Counted from the first letter of the stretch, positions 46,112 to 57,901 are shown. The stretch is 64,000 bases of DNA from Dama dama (GCF_033118175.1 NC_083697.1:29858001-29922000), one strand, 5' to 3'. Notes: generated by a model from the sequence alone, not told the origin. A program made the numbers and translations.

Positions 46112-47038
46112 ATGAAAAGGCAGAGAAACACCCAGCAGGTAAAGGAACATGAAAAATGCCCACCAAGCCAAACAAAAGAGGAGGAGATAGGGAATCTACC
46201 TGAAAAAGAATTTAGAATAATGATAATAAAAATGATCCAAAATCTTGAAAACAAAATGGAGTTACAGATAAATAGCCTGGAGACAAAGATTGAGAAGATG
46301 CAAGAAATGTTTAACAAGGACCTAGAAGAAATAAAAAAGAGTCAATTAAAAATGAATAATGCAATAAATGAGATCACAAACACTCTGGAGGGAACCAACA
46401 GTAGAATAACAGAGGCAGAAGAGAGGATAAGTGAGGTGGAAGATAAAGTGGTGGAAATAAATGAAGCAGAGAGGAACAAAGAAAAAAGAATCAAAAGAAA
46501 TGAGTCCAACCTCAGGGACCTCTGGGACAATGTGAAACGCCCCAACATTCGAATCATAGGAGTCCCAGAAGAAGAAGACAAAAAGAAAGGCCATGAGAAA
46601 ATACTCGAGGAGATAATAGCTGAAAACTTCCCTAAAATGGGGAAGGAAATAGTCACACAGGTCCAAGAAACCCAGAGAGTCCCAAACAGGATAAACCCAA
46701 GGCAAAACACCCCAAGACATATATTAATCAAATTAACAAAGATCAAACACAAAGAACAAATATTGAAAGCAGCAAGGGAGAAACAACAAATAACACACAA
46801 AGGGATTCCCATAAGGATAACAGCTGATCTATCTATAGAAACTCTTCAGGCCAGAAGGGAATGGCAGGATATACTTAAAGTAATGAAAGAGAATAACCTA
46901 CAACCCAGATTACTGTACCCAGCATGGATTTCATGCAGATATGAAGGAGACTTCAAAAGCTTTACAGATAAGCAAAAGCTGAGAGAATTCAGCACCACCA
47001 AACCAGCTCTTCAACAAATGCTAAAGGATCTTCTCTAG
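46112..47038 (+). CDS. L1 ORF1p, uninterrupted (308 aa)
   Basis: ORF1p binds L1 RNA as a coiled-coil trimer in the cytoplasm and is needed for L1 mobilisation. Start: ATG at 46112 beginning MKRQRNTQ, with A at -3. The frame extends upstream to a TTG at 45926, but the start used by related L1s is at this Met. Predicted layout: Lys-rich N-terminus (1-30), long coiled coil (about 30-130, e.g. TEAEERISEVEDKVVEIN), RRM-like domain (about 143-235, beginning RPNIRIIGVP), and C-terminal domain (about 235-308, ITADLS, ETLQARREWQ). No stop or frameshift, length normal for the family. It is followed after 26 bases by broken ORF2. Expression is unknown. Confidence 0.9.
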   Translation: MKRQRNTQQVKEHEKCPPSQTKEEEIGNLPEKEFRIMIIKMIQNLENKMELQINSLETKIEKMQEMFNKDLEEIKKSQLKMNNAINEITNTLEGTNSRITEAEERISEVEDKVVEINEAERNKEKRIKRNESNLRDLWDNVKRPNIRIIGVPEEEDKKKGHEKILEEIIAENFPKMGKEIVTQVQETQRVPNRINPRQNTPRHILIKLTKIKHKEQILKAAREKQQITHKGIPIRITADLSIETLQARREWQDILKVMKENNLQPRLLYPAWISCRYEGDFKSFTDKQKLREFSTTKPALQQMLKDLL

Positions 47039-47064
47039 ACAGGAAACACAGAAAGGTTGTATAA

Positions 47065-50000
47065 ATGCGAACCCAAAACAACAAAGTAAATGGCAACGGG
47101 ACCACACCTGTCAGTAATGACTTAAATGTAAACGAGTTGAGTGCCCCAACCAAAAGACAAAGACTGGCTGAATGTATACAAAAACAAAACCTCTATATGT
47201 GCTGGCTAAAAGAGACCCACCTCAAAACAAGGGACACATACAGACTGAAGGTGAAGGGCTGGAAATAAAATATTTCATGCAAATGGAGACCAAAAGAAAG
47301 CAGGAATCACAATACTCATATCAGATAAAGTAGACTTTAAAATAAAGGCTGTGAAAAGAGACAAAGAAGGACACTACATAATGATCAAAGGATCAATCAA
47401 AGAAGATATAACAATTATAAATATATATACACCCAAGATAGGAGCACTGCAATATGTACGGCAAACGCTAACAAGTATGAAAGAGGAAATTAATAGTAAC
47501 ACAATAATAGTGGGAGACTTTAATACCCACTCACACCTATGGATAGATCAACTAAACAGAAAATTAACAAGGAAACACAAACTTTAGATGACACAATGGA
47601 CCAGCTAGACCTAATTGATATCTATAGGACATTTCACCCCAAAACAATCAATCTCACCTTTTTCTCAAGTGCACACGGAACCTTCTCCAGAATTGATCAC
47701 ATCCTGGGCCATAAATCTAGCCTTGGGAAATTCAAAAAAATTGAAATCATTCCAGTCATCTTTTCTGACCACAACGCAGTAAGATTAGATCTCAATTACA
47801 GGAAAAAAATTGTTAAAAATCCAAACATATGGAGGCTAAATAACACGCTTCTGAATAACCAAAAAATCATAGAAGAAATCAAAAAGGAAATAAAAATATG
47901 CATAGAAATGAATGAAAATGAAAACACAACAACCTAAAACCTATGCGACACTGTAAAAGCAGTTTTAAGGGGAAGGTTCATAGCATTACAGGCTTACCTC
48001 AAGAAACAAGAAAATAGTCAAATAAATAACCTAGCTCTACACCTAAGGCAACTAGAGAAGGAAGAAATGAAGAACCCCAGGGTTAGTAGAAGGAAAGAAA
48101 TCTTAAAAATTAGTGCAGAAAAAATGCAAAAGAAACTAAAGAGACCATCACAAAAATCAACAAAGTTAAAGCTGGTTTAAAAAAAAAAGAAAAAATGACA
48201 AACCGTTAGCAAGACTCTTTAAGAAACAAAGGGAGAAGAACCAAATCAACAAAATTAGAAATGAAAATGGAGAGATCACGACAGACCACACTGAAATATA
48301 AAGGATCATAAGAGACTGCTACCAGCAGCTCTATGCCAATAAAATGGACAACTTGGAAGAAATGGACAAATTCTTAGAAAAGTATAACTTTCCAAAACTG
48401 AACCAGGAAGAAATAGAAGATCTTAACAGACCCATCACAAGCTAGGAATTCGAAACTGTATTCAGAAATCTTCCAGCAAACAAAAGCCCAGGACCAGATG
48501 GCTTCACAGCTGAATTCTACCAAAAATTTAGAGAAGACCTAACACCTATCTTACTAAACTCTTCCAGAAAATTGCAGAAGAAGGTAAACTTCCAAACTCA
48601 CTCTATGAGGCCACCATCACCCTAATTCCAAAACTAGACAAAGATGCCACAAAAAAAGAAAACTACAGGCCAATATCACTGATGAACATAGATCAAAAAT
48701 CCTTAACAAAATTCTAGCAGACTCCAACAACATATTTAAAAAATTCATACATCATGACCAAGTGGGCTTTATCCCAGGAATGCAAGGATTCTTTAATATC
48801 TGCAAATCAATCAATGTAATACACCACATTAACAAATTGAAAGATAAAACCCATATGATTATCTCAATAGATACAGAAAAAGCCTTTGACAAAATTCAAC
48901 ATCCATTTATGATTAAAACTCTCCAGAAAACAGGAATAGAAGGAACATACCTCAGCATAATAAAAGCTATATATGACAAACCCACAACAAGCATTACCCT
49001 CAGTGGTGAAAAATTGAAAGCATTTCCCCTGAAATCAGGAAGAAGACAAGGGTGCCCACTCTCACCACTACTATTCAACATGCTTTTGGAAGTCTTGGCC
49101 AGAGCAATCAGAGCAGAAAAAGAAATAAAAGGAATCCAGATAGGAAAAGAGGAATTGAAACTCTCACAGTTTGCAGATGACATGATCCTCGACATAGAAA
49201 ACCCTAAAGACTCTACCAGAAAATTACTAGAGCTAATCAATGAATATAGTAAAGTTGCAGGATATAAACTTAACACACAGAAATCCCTTGCATTCCTATA
49301 CACTAACAAAGAGAAAACAGAAAGAGAAATTAAGGAAACAATTCCATTCACCATTGCAACAAAAAGAATAAAATACTTAGGAGTATATCTACCTAAAGAA
49401 ACAAAAGACCTATACATAGAAAACTATAAAACACTGATGAAACAAATCAAAGAGGACACAAATAGATGGAGAAATATACCGTGTTCATGGTTTGGAAGAA
49501 TCAATATTGTGAAAATGGCTATACTATCCAAAGCCATTTATAGATTCAATGCAATCCCTATCAAGCTACCAATGGTATTCTTCACAGAACTAGAACCAAT
49601 AATTTCACAATTTGTATGGAAATAGGAAAAACCTCGACTAGCCAAAGCAATCTTGAGAAAGAAGAATGGAACTGGAGGAATCAACCTGCCTGACTTCAGA
49701 CTATACTACAAAGTCACAGTCATCAAGACAGTATGGTACTGGCACAAAGACAGAAATATAGATCAATGGAACAGAATAGAAAGCCCAAAGATAAATCCAC
49801 ATACCTATGGACACCTTATCTTTGACAAAGGAGGCAAGGAAAAAAGACAACCCCTTTAACAAGTGGTGCTGGGAAAACTGGTCAACCACTTGTAAAAGAA
49901 TGAAACTAGAACACTTTCTAACACCATACACAAAAATAAACTCAAAATGGATTGAATATCTAAATGTAAGACCAGAAACTATAAAACTCCTAGAGGAGAA

Positions 50001-50872
50001 CATAGGCAAAACACTCTCCGACATAAATCACAGCAGGATCCTCTATGACCCACCTCTCAGAATATTGGAAAGAAAAGCAAAAATAAACAAATGGGACCTA
50101 ATGAAACTTAAAAGCTTTTGCACAACAAAGGAAACTATAAGCAAGGTTAAAAGACAGCCCTCAGAATGGGAGGAAATAATAGCAAATGAAGAAACAGACA
50201 AAGGATTAATCTCAAATATATACAAGCAACTCCTGCAGCTCAATTCCAGAAAAATAAATGACCCAATCAAAAAATGGGCCAAAGATCTAAACAGACATTT
50301 CTCCAGAGAAGACATACAGATGGCTAACAAACACATGAAAAGATGCTCAACATCACTCATTATCAGAGAAATGCAAATCAAAACCACAATGAGGTACCAT
50401 TACACGCCAGTCAGGATGGCTGCTATCCAAAAGTCTACAAGCAATAAATGCTGGAGAGGGTGTGGAGAGAAGGGAACCCTCTTACACTGTTGGTGTGAAT
50501 GCAAACTAGTACAGCCACTATGGAGAACAGCATGGAGATTCCCTAAAAAACTTGAAATAGAACTGCCATATGACCCAGCAATCCCATTCCTGGGCATAGA
50601 CACTGAGCAAACCAGATCTGAAAGAGACACATGCACCCCAATGTTCATCGCAGCACTGTTTATAATAGCCAGGACATGGATGCCCATCAGCAGACAAATG
50701 GATAAGGAAGTTGTAGTACATATACACAATGGAATATTACTCGGCCATTAAAAAGAATTCATTTGAATCCGTTCTAATGAGATGGATAAAACTGGAGCCC
50801 ATTATACAGAGTGATGCAAGCCAGAAAGATAAAGACCAATACCGGATACTAACGCATATATATGGAATTTAG
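47065..50872 (+). pseudogene. L1 ORF2 pseudogene (copy 2)
   Basis: The start ATG is at 47065 and the natural stop at 50870-50872. The endonuclease (ETHLKTRDTYRLK, GDFNTH), RT ([12 protein letters not shown] near 49180) and C-terminal Cys region ([18 protein letters not shown]) are readable. Lesions: a private 1-base insertion with stop near 47268, a lost C at 47526-47528, TAA 47935-47937, TAG 48443-48445, TAG 49623-49625, a private 10-base deletion near 49842 and a private deletion near 50680. It cannot encode active ORF2p. Confidence 0.93.
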
Positions 50873-51227
50873 AAAGATGGTAACGATAACCCTATATGCA
50901 AAACAGAAAAAGAGACACAGATATACAGAACAGACTTTGGGACTCTGTGGGAGAAGGCGAGGGTGGGATGTTCTGAGAGAACAGCATCGAAACATGTATA
51001 TTATCAAGGGTGAAACAGATCACCAGCTCAGGTTGGATGCATGAGACAAGTGCTCGGGACTGGTGCACTGGGAAGACCCAGAGGGATGGGGTGGGGAGGG
51101 AGGCGGGAGTGGGGATCGGGATGGGGAACACATGTAAATCCATGGCTGATTCATGTCAATGTATGGCAAAAACCACTACAATATTGTAATTAGCCTCCAA
51201 CTAATAAAAATTAATGAAAAAAATAAA

Positions 51228-51241
51228 TAAAGAGAAAAACA
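51228..51241. repeat. TSD of the plus-strand full-length L1 (3' side)
   Basis: 'taaagagaaaaaca', identical to 43412-43425. Confidence 0.88.
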
Positions 51242-51321
51242 AAAAGCTAGAGATTTTCCTGCCAAATTTGCTGAGCAACAGAAGCTCAACAATAAATTCA
51301 AATATCTTTTTTATAAAGAGC

Positions 51322-51677
51322 TGTTATGGACAGAATGTTTGTGTTCTCCATATTCTGCACATCAAAATTCTAAGCCCTAGCATGATGACATTAGAAGGCG
51401 GGGCCTTTGGGGGTAATTAGGTCAGGATGGTGGAGCCCTCATGAATGAGATTAGTGCCCTTACAGTATGATTCAGTAGACCTTTCTCCCTCTCTTGCTCT
51501 CTATCACGTGAGGATACAACAAGATAACCATTTGCAAACCAGGAAGCAGGCTCTCCGCAGACACTGGATCTGCTAGCACCTTAAACTTGGACTTCCAACC
51601 TCCAAAACTGTGAGAAATAAATTGTGGTTTAGCCACCCAGTCTATAGTTTTCTGTTGTAGCAGCCTGAACTAAGACA
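51322..51677 (+). mobile_element. Solo LTR of the ERVL-MaLR group (MLT1/MST-like)
   Basis: It starts 'tgttatggacagaatgtttg' and ends 'cctgaactaagaca', giving a TG...CA LTR of about 356 bp. Inside are 'aaggcggggcctttgggg', 'gccctcatgaatgagattag' and 'actgtgagaaataaatt' (the polyadenylation region). No internal retroviral genes are present. This is an ancient solo LTR left by recombination between two LTRs. Confidence 0.85.
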
Positions 51678-51840
51678 AAAGTGAATTCTTCTCAAGAGTG
51701 AACCTATTCGTTCTCTCAAGTCATTCATTTATGTGAAATAACGAACACCTATATGCCCAGCATGGTAGGATGTGCTAGAAATAAATAATTATTTACCCTT
51801 TGAGTACTCTGTGGGAAAAGTATACAACTACAGTCATTGT

Positions 51841-51966
51841 CTGGAGTAGGAAATGACAACCCAATCTAGTATTCTTGCCTGGAGAATTCCGTGGACAGAG
51901 GAGCTTGGTGGGCTACAGTCCATGGGGTCTCAGAGAGTTGGGCACAACTGAGCAACGGAGCACATG
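51841..51966 (+). mobile_element. Bov-A SINE with TSD
   Basis: 'ctggagtaggaaatgacaac' to 'gcacaactgagcaacggagc'. 10-bp flanks with one mismatch at 51831-51840 and 51967-51976 (ca.tcattgt). Confidence 0.9.
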
Positions 51967-51976
51967 CAATCATTGT

Positions 51977-52394
51977 GGAAAACACTGTATCGTATGTGAT
52001 ACAATGATAAAGGCCATCATCGTGCTTCTAAGGTGAGGTGCTGAGGAAAGAGGCCCTCATGTGAAGATGGGGAACTTTATTTTCATGTTGTATAACTTTT
52101 ATTTTTATATTGTCTACTTCTCAGTTGCCCTCTGTTATAAAGAGGAGAATTTTAATACCTACTTTATAGAATATTACAAAAGTTTAAAGAGTTTAATTAA
52201 TTATTAATTAAACTGAATTATAGTAATAGAAAATCTAATCAGTTTGTCAATTTTTCCTTTTAGTGATGTGTATTAATACTTACTTGTGTATTACTCAATA
52301 TACTATTTATGTATTATCCAACACATTTTGTATATCACTTCAGTGTGTATATTCAAAGTTAAAAGAGAAAAGGAAAGGAACTGGATATTCTAGA
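51977..52394. other. AT-rich sequence with a perfect palindrome
   Basis: No gene or repeat recognised. It contains a 25-base perfect palindrome at 52190-52214. Confidence 0.5.
52190..52214. repeat. Perfect 12-bp-arm inverted repeat
   Basis: The arm agtttaattaat is followed by one T and its exact reverse complement. It contains several TAAT/ATTA cores of the kind bound by homeodomain proteins. Function is unknown. Confidence 0.9.
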
Positions 52395-52560
52395 GCATAT
52401 ACACTATGTAAGGCACAATGACAGATGATTAATAAATATTTCAAAAAAATCATCTGAATACCTTGGTAATTAGTACTGTTCACATTTTTCAGATTAAGAC
52501 GTTGAAACTCATAAATGTTAAGTAGCCTTCCTAAGATCATATATCTGAAGCTATATATCC
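52395..52560 (-). mobile_element. MIR SINE fragment
   Basis: Reversed MIR: 'acactatgtaaggcacaatg', 'acatttttcagattaagacg', 'aagtagccttcctaagatca'. Strongly diverged. Confidence 0.6.
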
Positions 52561-52694
52561 AAGGACATAGTTAGTAAATGTTAGAGTCTGACTTCATATC
52601 AGATTGGTCAGCTGCATAGATTGTATACCCTGGACATGAAACCGTGTGACATGGGAAAGATCTGAACTTCACTATCTGGCTTTACTGTCAAAAG

Positions 52695-52800
52695 CCTAAA
52701 CTTATGCTGTAACTCCCTCACTTGCTACCCATAGAACTCTGGAGCAAGATACTTAACCATTCTGAGCCTGGGTTTCCTTATTTCTAAAATAGAAAACTGG
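52695..52800 (+). mobile_element. MIR SINE fragment
   Basis: 'ggagcaagatacttaaccat', 'ctgagcctgggtttccttat', 'tctaaaatagaaaactggag' match the MIR core. Confidence 0.6.
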
Positions 52801-55800
52801 AGATGTTGGTGCTCCCCCCAGACCCTTTTGATCATCCAGAGCATCCATTCCCCTTCTGCTATCAGTATTGATTCACAATAACCCCCTTCTGCAGAGAATT
52901 GCCCCCAGGGTAATGGTCAAACAGGAACTTCTGTGTGCCCTCAGAGATCTTGACCAATGCCTGATGGACACAAAAGGTCAACTTCTGGCAACAATGGGGT
53001 GCAGATTGTGCTCAATTTTTCAGTGGGAATAGATTGAAGCTCATGACCTGATGCTCAGTTGAAACCTTTTTGCTTAGTTTTTATTTCCCATCCTGTCCTG
53101 CTTCCCTCATGCCCCTTTCTCCTATGGGCAGTTTTTTCAACTTTTAGATGACCTCAGACAAAAATATCTACTAAAATAATATAAGAACAAGGTGAAATAA
53201 ATATATGGGAATGATTTTAACTGTAGAGCACTATAAAAGTTTGATATGAATATTATGCAGAATTATAAAACAAGTCAAATACCTTTTATACCTTTCCCTG
53301 GAGTATTAAAAACTATCACCTTTCAGACCCAGCATACTTGCATTCTCTCTTCTCTCACACATATCAAAACAAAAAATTAGTTTATGCTTTAATTCTTTAG
53401 TCTTTTGGATAATTATTCAAACCATTGCAATTTTAAGGTCTGGAGGCATTCAAGAATATGAAAAGAAAAGATGGATTTGATCAGTCCCTCTTGGTCATAC
53501 TGGTTTAGTCCAGGTGAATATATTTTGCTAATCTGGAGGCATTCAGTGCTTTTGTTCAAGTACCTCCTAAAATATTTTTTTAAATTGTATTTTTAGCTGT
53601 TAACTAAAGTTTCATATTTAAGGCTTAATACTTAAACATAAGTTCCAACAAATTTCATATTACATTTGTGTGTTAAATATTTTTTTTATCAAAACATGAG
53701 AGCAACAAATTAAACATATTTAATTTAGAAGAATAATAGCTGTCAAAGAATTAATTGGCAAAACCAGTTCTTAATTGTGAAGTGAATAATCTAAATTAGA
53801 CTTTTCTTTTGGGGGGAAAAAACTTGATTCATTTCAATCACAGTAAACATATAAATATGCATTCCCACTACCACTTAACTTCTGAATTCTAAGATACAGA
53901 AGTAATACATGGCTTGGGGGAGACAGAGTTCGTTATAGAAGCCTAGCCATCAGTCTTTCCCCTAGATAAGAAAGGGCACTTTCCTCTGTAATATTTTTCC
54001 TGATGCCTTTCTAGATTTACCATCTTGTGATTTTCCCCGTGTCACTTCTCAAATTGCTTCTTTGTTTGGTATCCCAGCAGTGCCTTGGAATAACACACTG
54101 TACTGATTTCAGACGAGTGAGGGGAAGACAGAGGGTCTGTGAAGAGAGATATGGGAAAGAACTGGCTCGTCCCAGGAAATGCTCTAACAGATCAGTTTTA
54201 AGAAAGACTTAAGTATGAAAATAGACCTCTGAAAATGTTCCTCCCTGGGTAACCTCTGGAAATCCTTCTAATATCTCCAGGGCTGTGCATGTCACCACAT
54301 TTGCGTCTTGGGCACCCCACACTCAGCCGGATGGCTAGAGACAAGGGAAGTCTGCTGGATTCCTCTCAGGGGGAGGCCATAGCTAAAAAATGTGTTACTC
54401 TTTGCTTCCCTTTGTTATTTATCATTCTTTGGTTGCATGTAACTGAACTTCAACCCAACTTCATACAAATGGGTATGAATTATAGAATATATTGGGGTCT
54501 CACGAAGCCCACCATGAAGCAGGACTTCTGGAACACAGTGGAATCAGGAAATGGAACACTAGAACTCTTTCTTCTGTCTTTCATCTCTGCTCTTCTCTGT
54601 ATGTTTGATTCACATTTCTATCTCTCTTTTTATGGAAATTCTTTCTCTGCTTTTCTGATCTATAAGGTAGAGTAACACGGCTACTGAAAATGCTTTAGTA
54701 TAATTTTGACCTGTCTTCCCAAGAAAGACTGAATCTGCTTCTCCAAAGAAAGGAAGTTTATAGGGGAAGATGGCATCATATACTCAGTCTTGATCCATGG
54801 AACTATGCGCCCTTGACTCATGTAAAATCACAGGGTTGAAATAAGGCTTCCTAATAGATAAAACATTCAGCATAGACCCAATGCCGTCCAAGGTTGGACA
54901 GAAGATCTAGCCACAAGCATTTAGGACAATTCTCAGCCCTGAGTTGAGCCAATGTAATTCCTGTCTTAGGAATATTTTCATATTGGTCTGCCCATAAAGG
55001 GACTAAATGCTATATTCTGAGGCTTAAGAATGTCATACCATAGAAGGGGCATTATTTGAGGATTGCAGATGGAACAGGAATGAGACCATCTGCCCATGAA
55101 ATCATATCATACTCACTTCTAAGATGGTAAGTCCGTTGTGGATGTGGAAAAGAAGACCAAGTTAAGGTGATATGAGAAAAGAGGTAATTTTAAAAAACTG
55201 TTTATCCTCAGTGAGATATGTGGTTGTTTTCCTTGCTCTACTCCTCTATCTGAGTGGTTTTCAATCCTGAGTAGCAGATGTTCTCAGTGTCCACTCATAT
55301 CCTCTCCAAACCTTTTCCATTTTTATACAAAACAGCTGTTGGTTATCACCTGCATTTCTGTCAGAGTGGTGTCCTCAGACTTCCTTAACCTTTGCCTCAG
55401 TGTAAACAGAGCAGAAAGGGCATAGGAATTTATATCTCCACCACTGACTACTAAGTAAAATATTCAGCTCTCTGGTCCCTGATGGGGACAGCTTAGAGGT
55501 GTGAATTAAAAGTCTGCGGAAGTCACCTGTAGGATTGAGCCAAAGTTACCATCCGGGTGTTTGCTTAACATCAGACTGTTGACTGGCTTCCTTTCCTTTC
55601 CTGTCACATGCCATACTTCTCTGTGGTTTTAACAAATCACTTTTATTTGAATCTTCATCTACAGGTCTACTTCTGGGGACCCCAATCTTAGATACTGACT
55701 GTCCATTAGAATTACCTAGGAAGCTGGTATATTTGGGAGAATAAAATTCTTCATCCAGGCCATGAGTAAGAGAAACAAAATGAATTTTACCCTAGAGAAT

Positions 55801-55814
55801 TAAATAAAAAGTTT
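52801..55814. other. Three kilobases without a recognised gene or repeat
   Basis: The longest frame (54289-54675, 128 codons) has no family resemblance. It has a hydrophobic C-terminal third (LLSFISALLCMF), which commonly arises by chance in T-rich DNA. Weak resemblance to degraded DNA-transposon ends near 55700 was not pursued. Confidence 0.4.
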
Positions 55815-56455
55815 TCAGTTCAGTTCAGTTTAGTCGCTCAGTGCTGTCCGACTCTTTGCGACCCCATGGACTGCAGTGCACCAGGCCTCCCTGTCCATCA
55901 CCAACTCCCGGAGCTTGCTCAAACTCATGTCCATCAAGTCAGTGATGCCATCCAACCATCTCATCCTCCGTCATCCCCTTCTCCTCCTGCCTTCAATCTT
56001 TCCTTTATCAGGGTTTTTTCAAATGAGTCAGTTCTTTTCAAATAGGTGGCCAAAGTATTGGAGCTTCAGTTTCAGCATCAGTCCTTCCAATGAATATTCA
56101 GGACTGATTTCCTTTAGGATATACTGGTTTGATCCCTTTGCAGTCCAAGAGGCTCTCAGGAGTCTTCTCCAACACCACAGTTCAGAAGCATCAATTCTTT
56201 GGTGCTCAGCTTTCTTTATGGTCCAACTCTCACATCGACACATGACTACTGGAATAACCATAGCTTTAACTAGATGGACCTTTGTCAGCAAAATAATGTC
56301 TCTGCTTTTTAAGATGCTGTCTAGGTTTGTCATAGCTTTTCTTCCAAGGAGCAAGTGTCTTTTAATTTCATGGCTGCAATCACCATCTGCAGTGATTTTG
56401 GAACCCAAGAAAATAAAGTCTGCCACTGTTTCCATTGTTTCTCCATCTATTTGCT
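55815..56455 (-). mobile_element. BovB LINE 3' fragment
   Basis: Reversed BovB, from 'cagttcagttcagtttagtc' to 'gtttctccatctatttgc', about 640 bp of the 3' end. On the minus strand a 135-codon frame with the BovB C-terminal pattern (METVADFIFLGSKIT) remains open. Confidence 0.93.
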
Positions 56456-56692
56456 TTTCTACCTTTTAATAAATATATAATGTGTTCCTGTGAAACATGT
56501 TGTGTATGTGTGTGCATGCACATGTATGAGAAAGAGACATCATCAGAGAGACTGAGAGATACAGATAGATAAAGAGACATTCTTTTGTGTTATTTAAAAT
56601 AACTTCTGAATTTGAATCAGGAAAAAAAGTACATATTGTAGCTATCAGGGTTTGAAGAGAACCATTAGGAGATACATACATATATATCTTTA

Positions 56693-56794
56693 TCAGTTCA
56701 GTTCAGTCACTCAGTCGTGTCCGACTGTTTGCGACCCCATGGACTGCAGTATGCCCGGCCTTCCTGTCCAGCACCAACTCCCAGAGCTTACTCC
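56693..56794 (-). mobile_element. BovB 3' terminal fragment (~100 bp)
   Basis: 'cagttcagtcactcagtcgt', 'gtttgcgaccccatggactg', 'tgtccagcaccaactcccag': only the extreme 3' end. Confidence 0.88.
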
Positions 56795-57151
56795 TGGATT
56801 TTATATGTATTTTATATGTGCGTATATATAAAGAAGTTTGTTTATAAAGGATTGGCTTACACAGTTGTGTAAGCTGACAACTCTGAAATCTGTAGGGAAG
56901 ACTGGCCAGTTTGAAAGAGGCAGAAGCTGAGCACTGCAGTCATGAAGTAGAATTCTTTCTTCTCCAGGAAACCTTTCGAGCTTTTGCTCATAAGGCCTTC
57001 AACTATTAATAACTGGATGAGGCCCATCCATGTTATCAATGGTGATTCCCTTACTTCAAGTCAATCTGTTGTAGATGTTACCATATCCATAAAATACATT
57101 CACAGAACAACCTGGACTAGTGTTTGGTTAACTGGGTATTGCAGCCTAGTT
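56795..57151. other. No feature recognised
   Basis: Unassigned sequence. Confidence 0.4.
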
Positions 57152-57362
57152 GTGTGTGTGTTAAGTCGCGTCAGTCTTATCAGACTCTTGTGACTGTGTG
57201 GACCACTCAGTCCATGGGATTCTCCAGGCAAGGATAGTAGAGTGGGTTGCCATGCCCTTCTCCAGGGAATCTTCTTTCTGGCCAGGGATTGAACCCTGGG
57301 TCTCTTATATCTTCTAGCTTTCTCAGGCAGGTTCTTTACCACTAGCGACACCTAGGAAACCC
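57152..57362 (-). mobile_element. Bov-tA SINE
   Basis: Reversed order from 'aagtcgcgtcagtcttatca' through 'gtgggttgccatgcccttct' to the head 'ctttaccactagcgacacct'. Confidence 0.88.
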
Positions 57363-57889
57363 ATGGTCTAGATAGATGGACACAAAAGACTACTCATCAT
57401 ACTGCAGGACTAACAAAGTAAGGAAGAAAAAAACTAGTTTTGTTGTGTCAAATTAGCACACAACCACAGCATTCCCAGAAACTGCTTGGCATTTATGTAG
57501 TAATAGTAAGTTCACATATTATTAAACTGATCATATTCACTTCATACAAAAGGCAGTGACTCACAAAAATAAACTATATATATGCTGTATATCTCTATAT
57601 AGATATATTCATATTTCTAAATAAAAATTGGAAAAGAAGTTAATGCTTCTTGTTGCAGCTAAGACACATTCAGAGGACATTTGTTTGCAGTCCAGTTTGT
57701 ATAATAGTAACAACTGCCAGCAATTGCCCAACAGCACCCATCTATAAAACACGAGAGTGTTGATAGTGTTCGCACTACAGTGTTGAGAGAGAGGGAGAAA
57801 CCAAGCCTTGGCCTGGGAAGTATCTAACAAGTTGACAAGAGTGGTAGTGATAGCAGGATTGGTGTAGAACCGCAGGCCCTAGAGAAGAT
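57363..57889. other. No feature recognised
   Basis: AT-rich sequence, including a TATA-rich stretch near 57576-57612. Confidence 0.4.
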
Positions 57890-57901
57890 GTGAAAGTGAA
57901 G

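Larger units (their letters stand above)
43426..51227 (+). mobile_element. Full-length L1 (copy 2), about 7.8 kb
   Basis: 5' end just after the TSD with 'gctaggatggcgg', a 5' UTR of ~2.7 kb, an intact ORF1 (46112-47038), a 26-base gap, a broken ORF2 (47065-50872), a 3' UTR, and an A-rich end 'aaaaaataaataa'. The perfect 14-bp TSD indicates a relatively recent insertion. Four ORF2 lesions are the same as in copy 1 (19448-27345), although the two insertions have different target sites. Confidence 0.95.

Noticed and set aside
48896..49417. 173-aa minus-strand frame
   Set aside because: It is the antisense shadow of the L1 RT domain. Equivalent antisense frames appear in all three L1 copies because of A-rich codon use in ORF2.
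19448..51227. Copies 1 and 2 as a segmental duplication
   Set aside because: Homology stops exactly at the L1 ends, and each copy has its own different TSD, so they are separate retrotranspositions.
54289..54675. 128-aa frame with a hydrophobic C-terminal segment
   Set aside because: No family resemblance. T-rich DNA readily gives such segments, and no promoter or splice evidence was seen.
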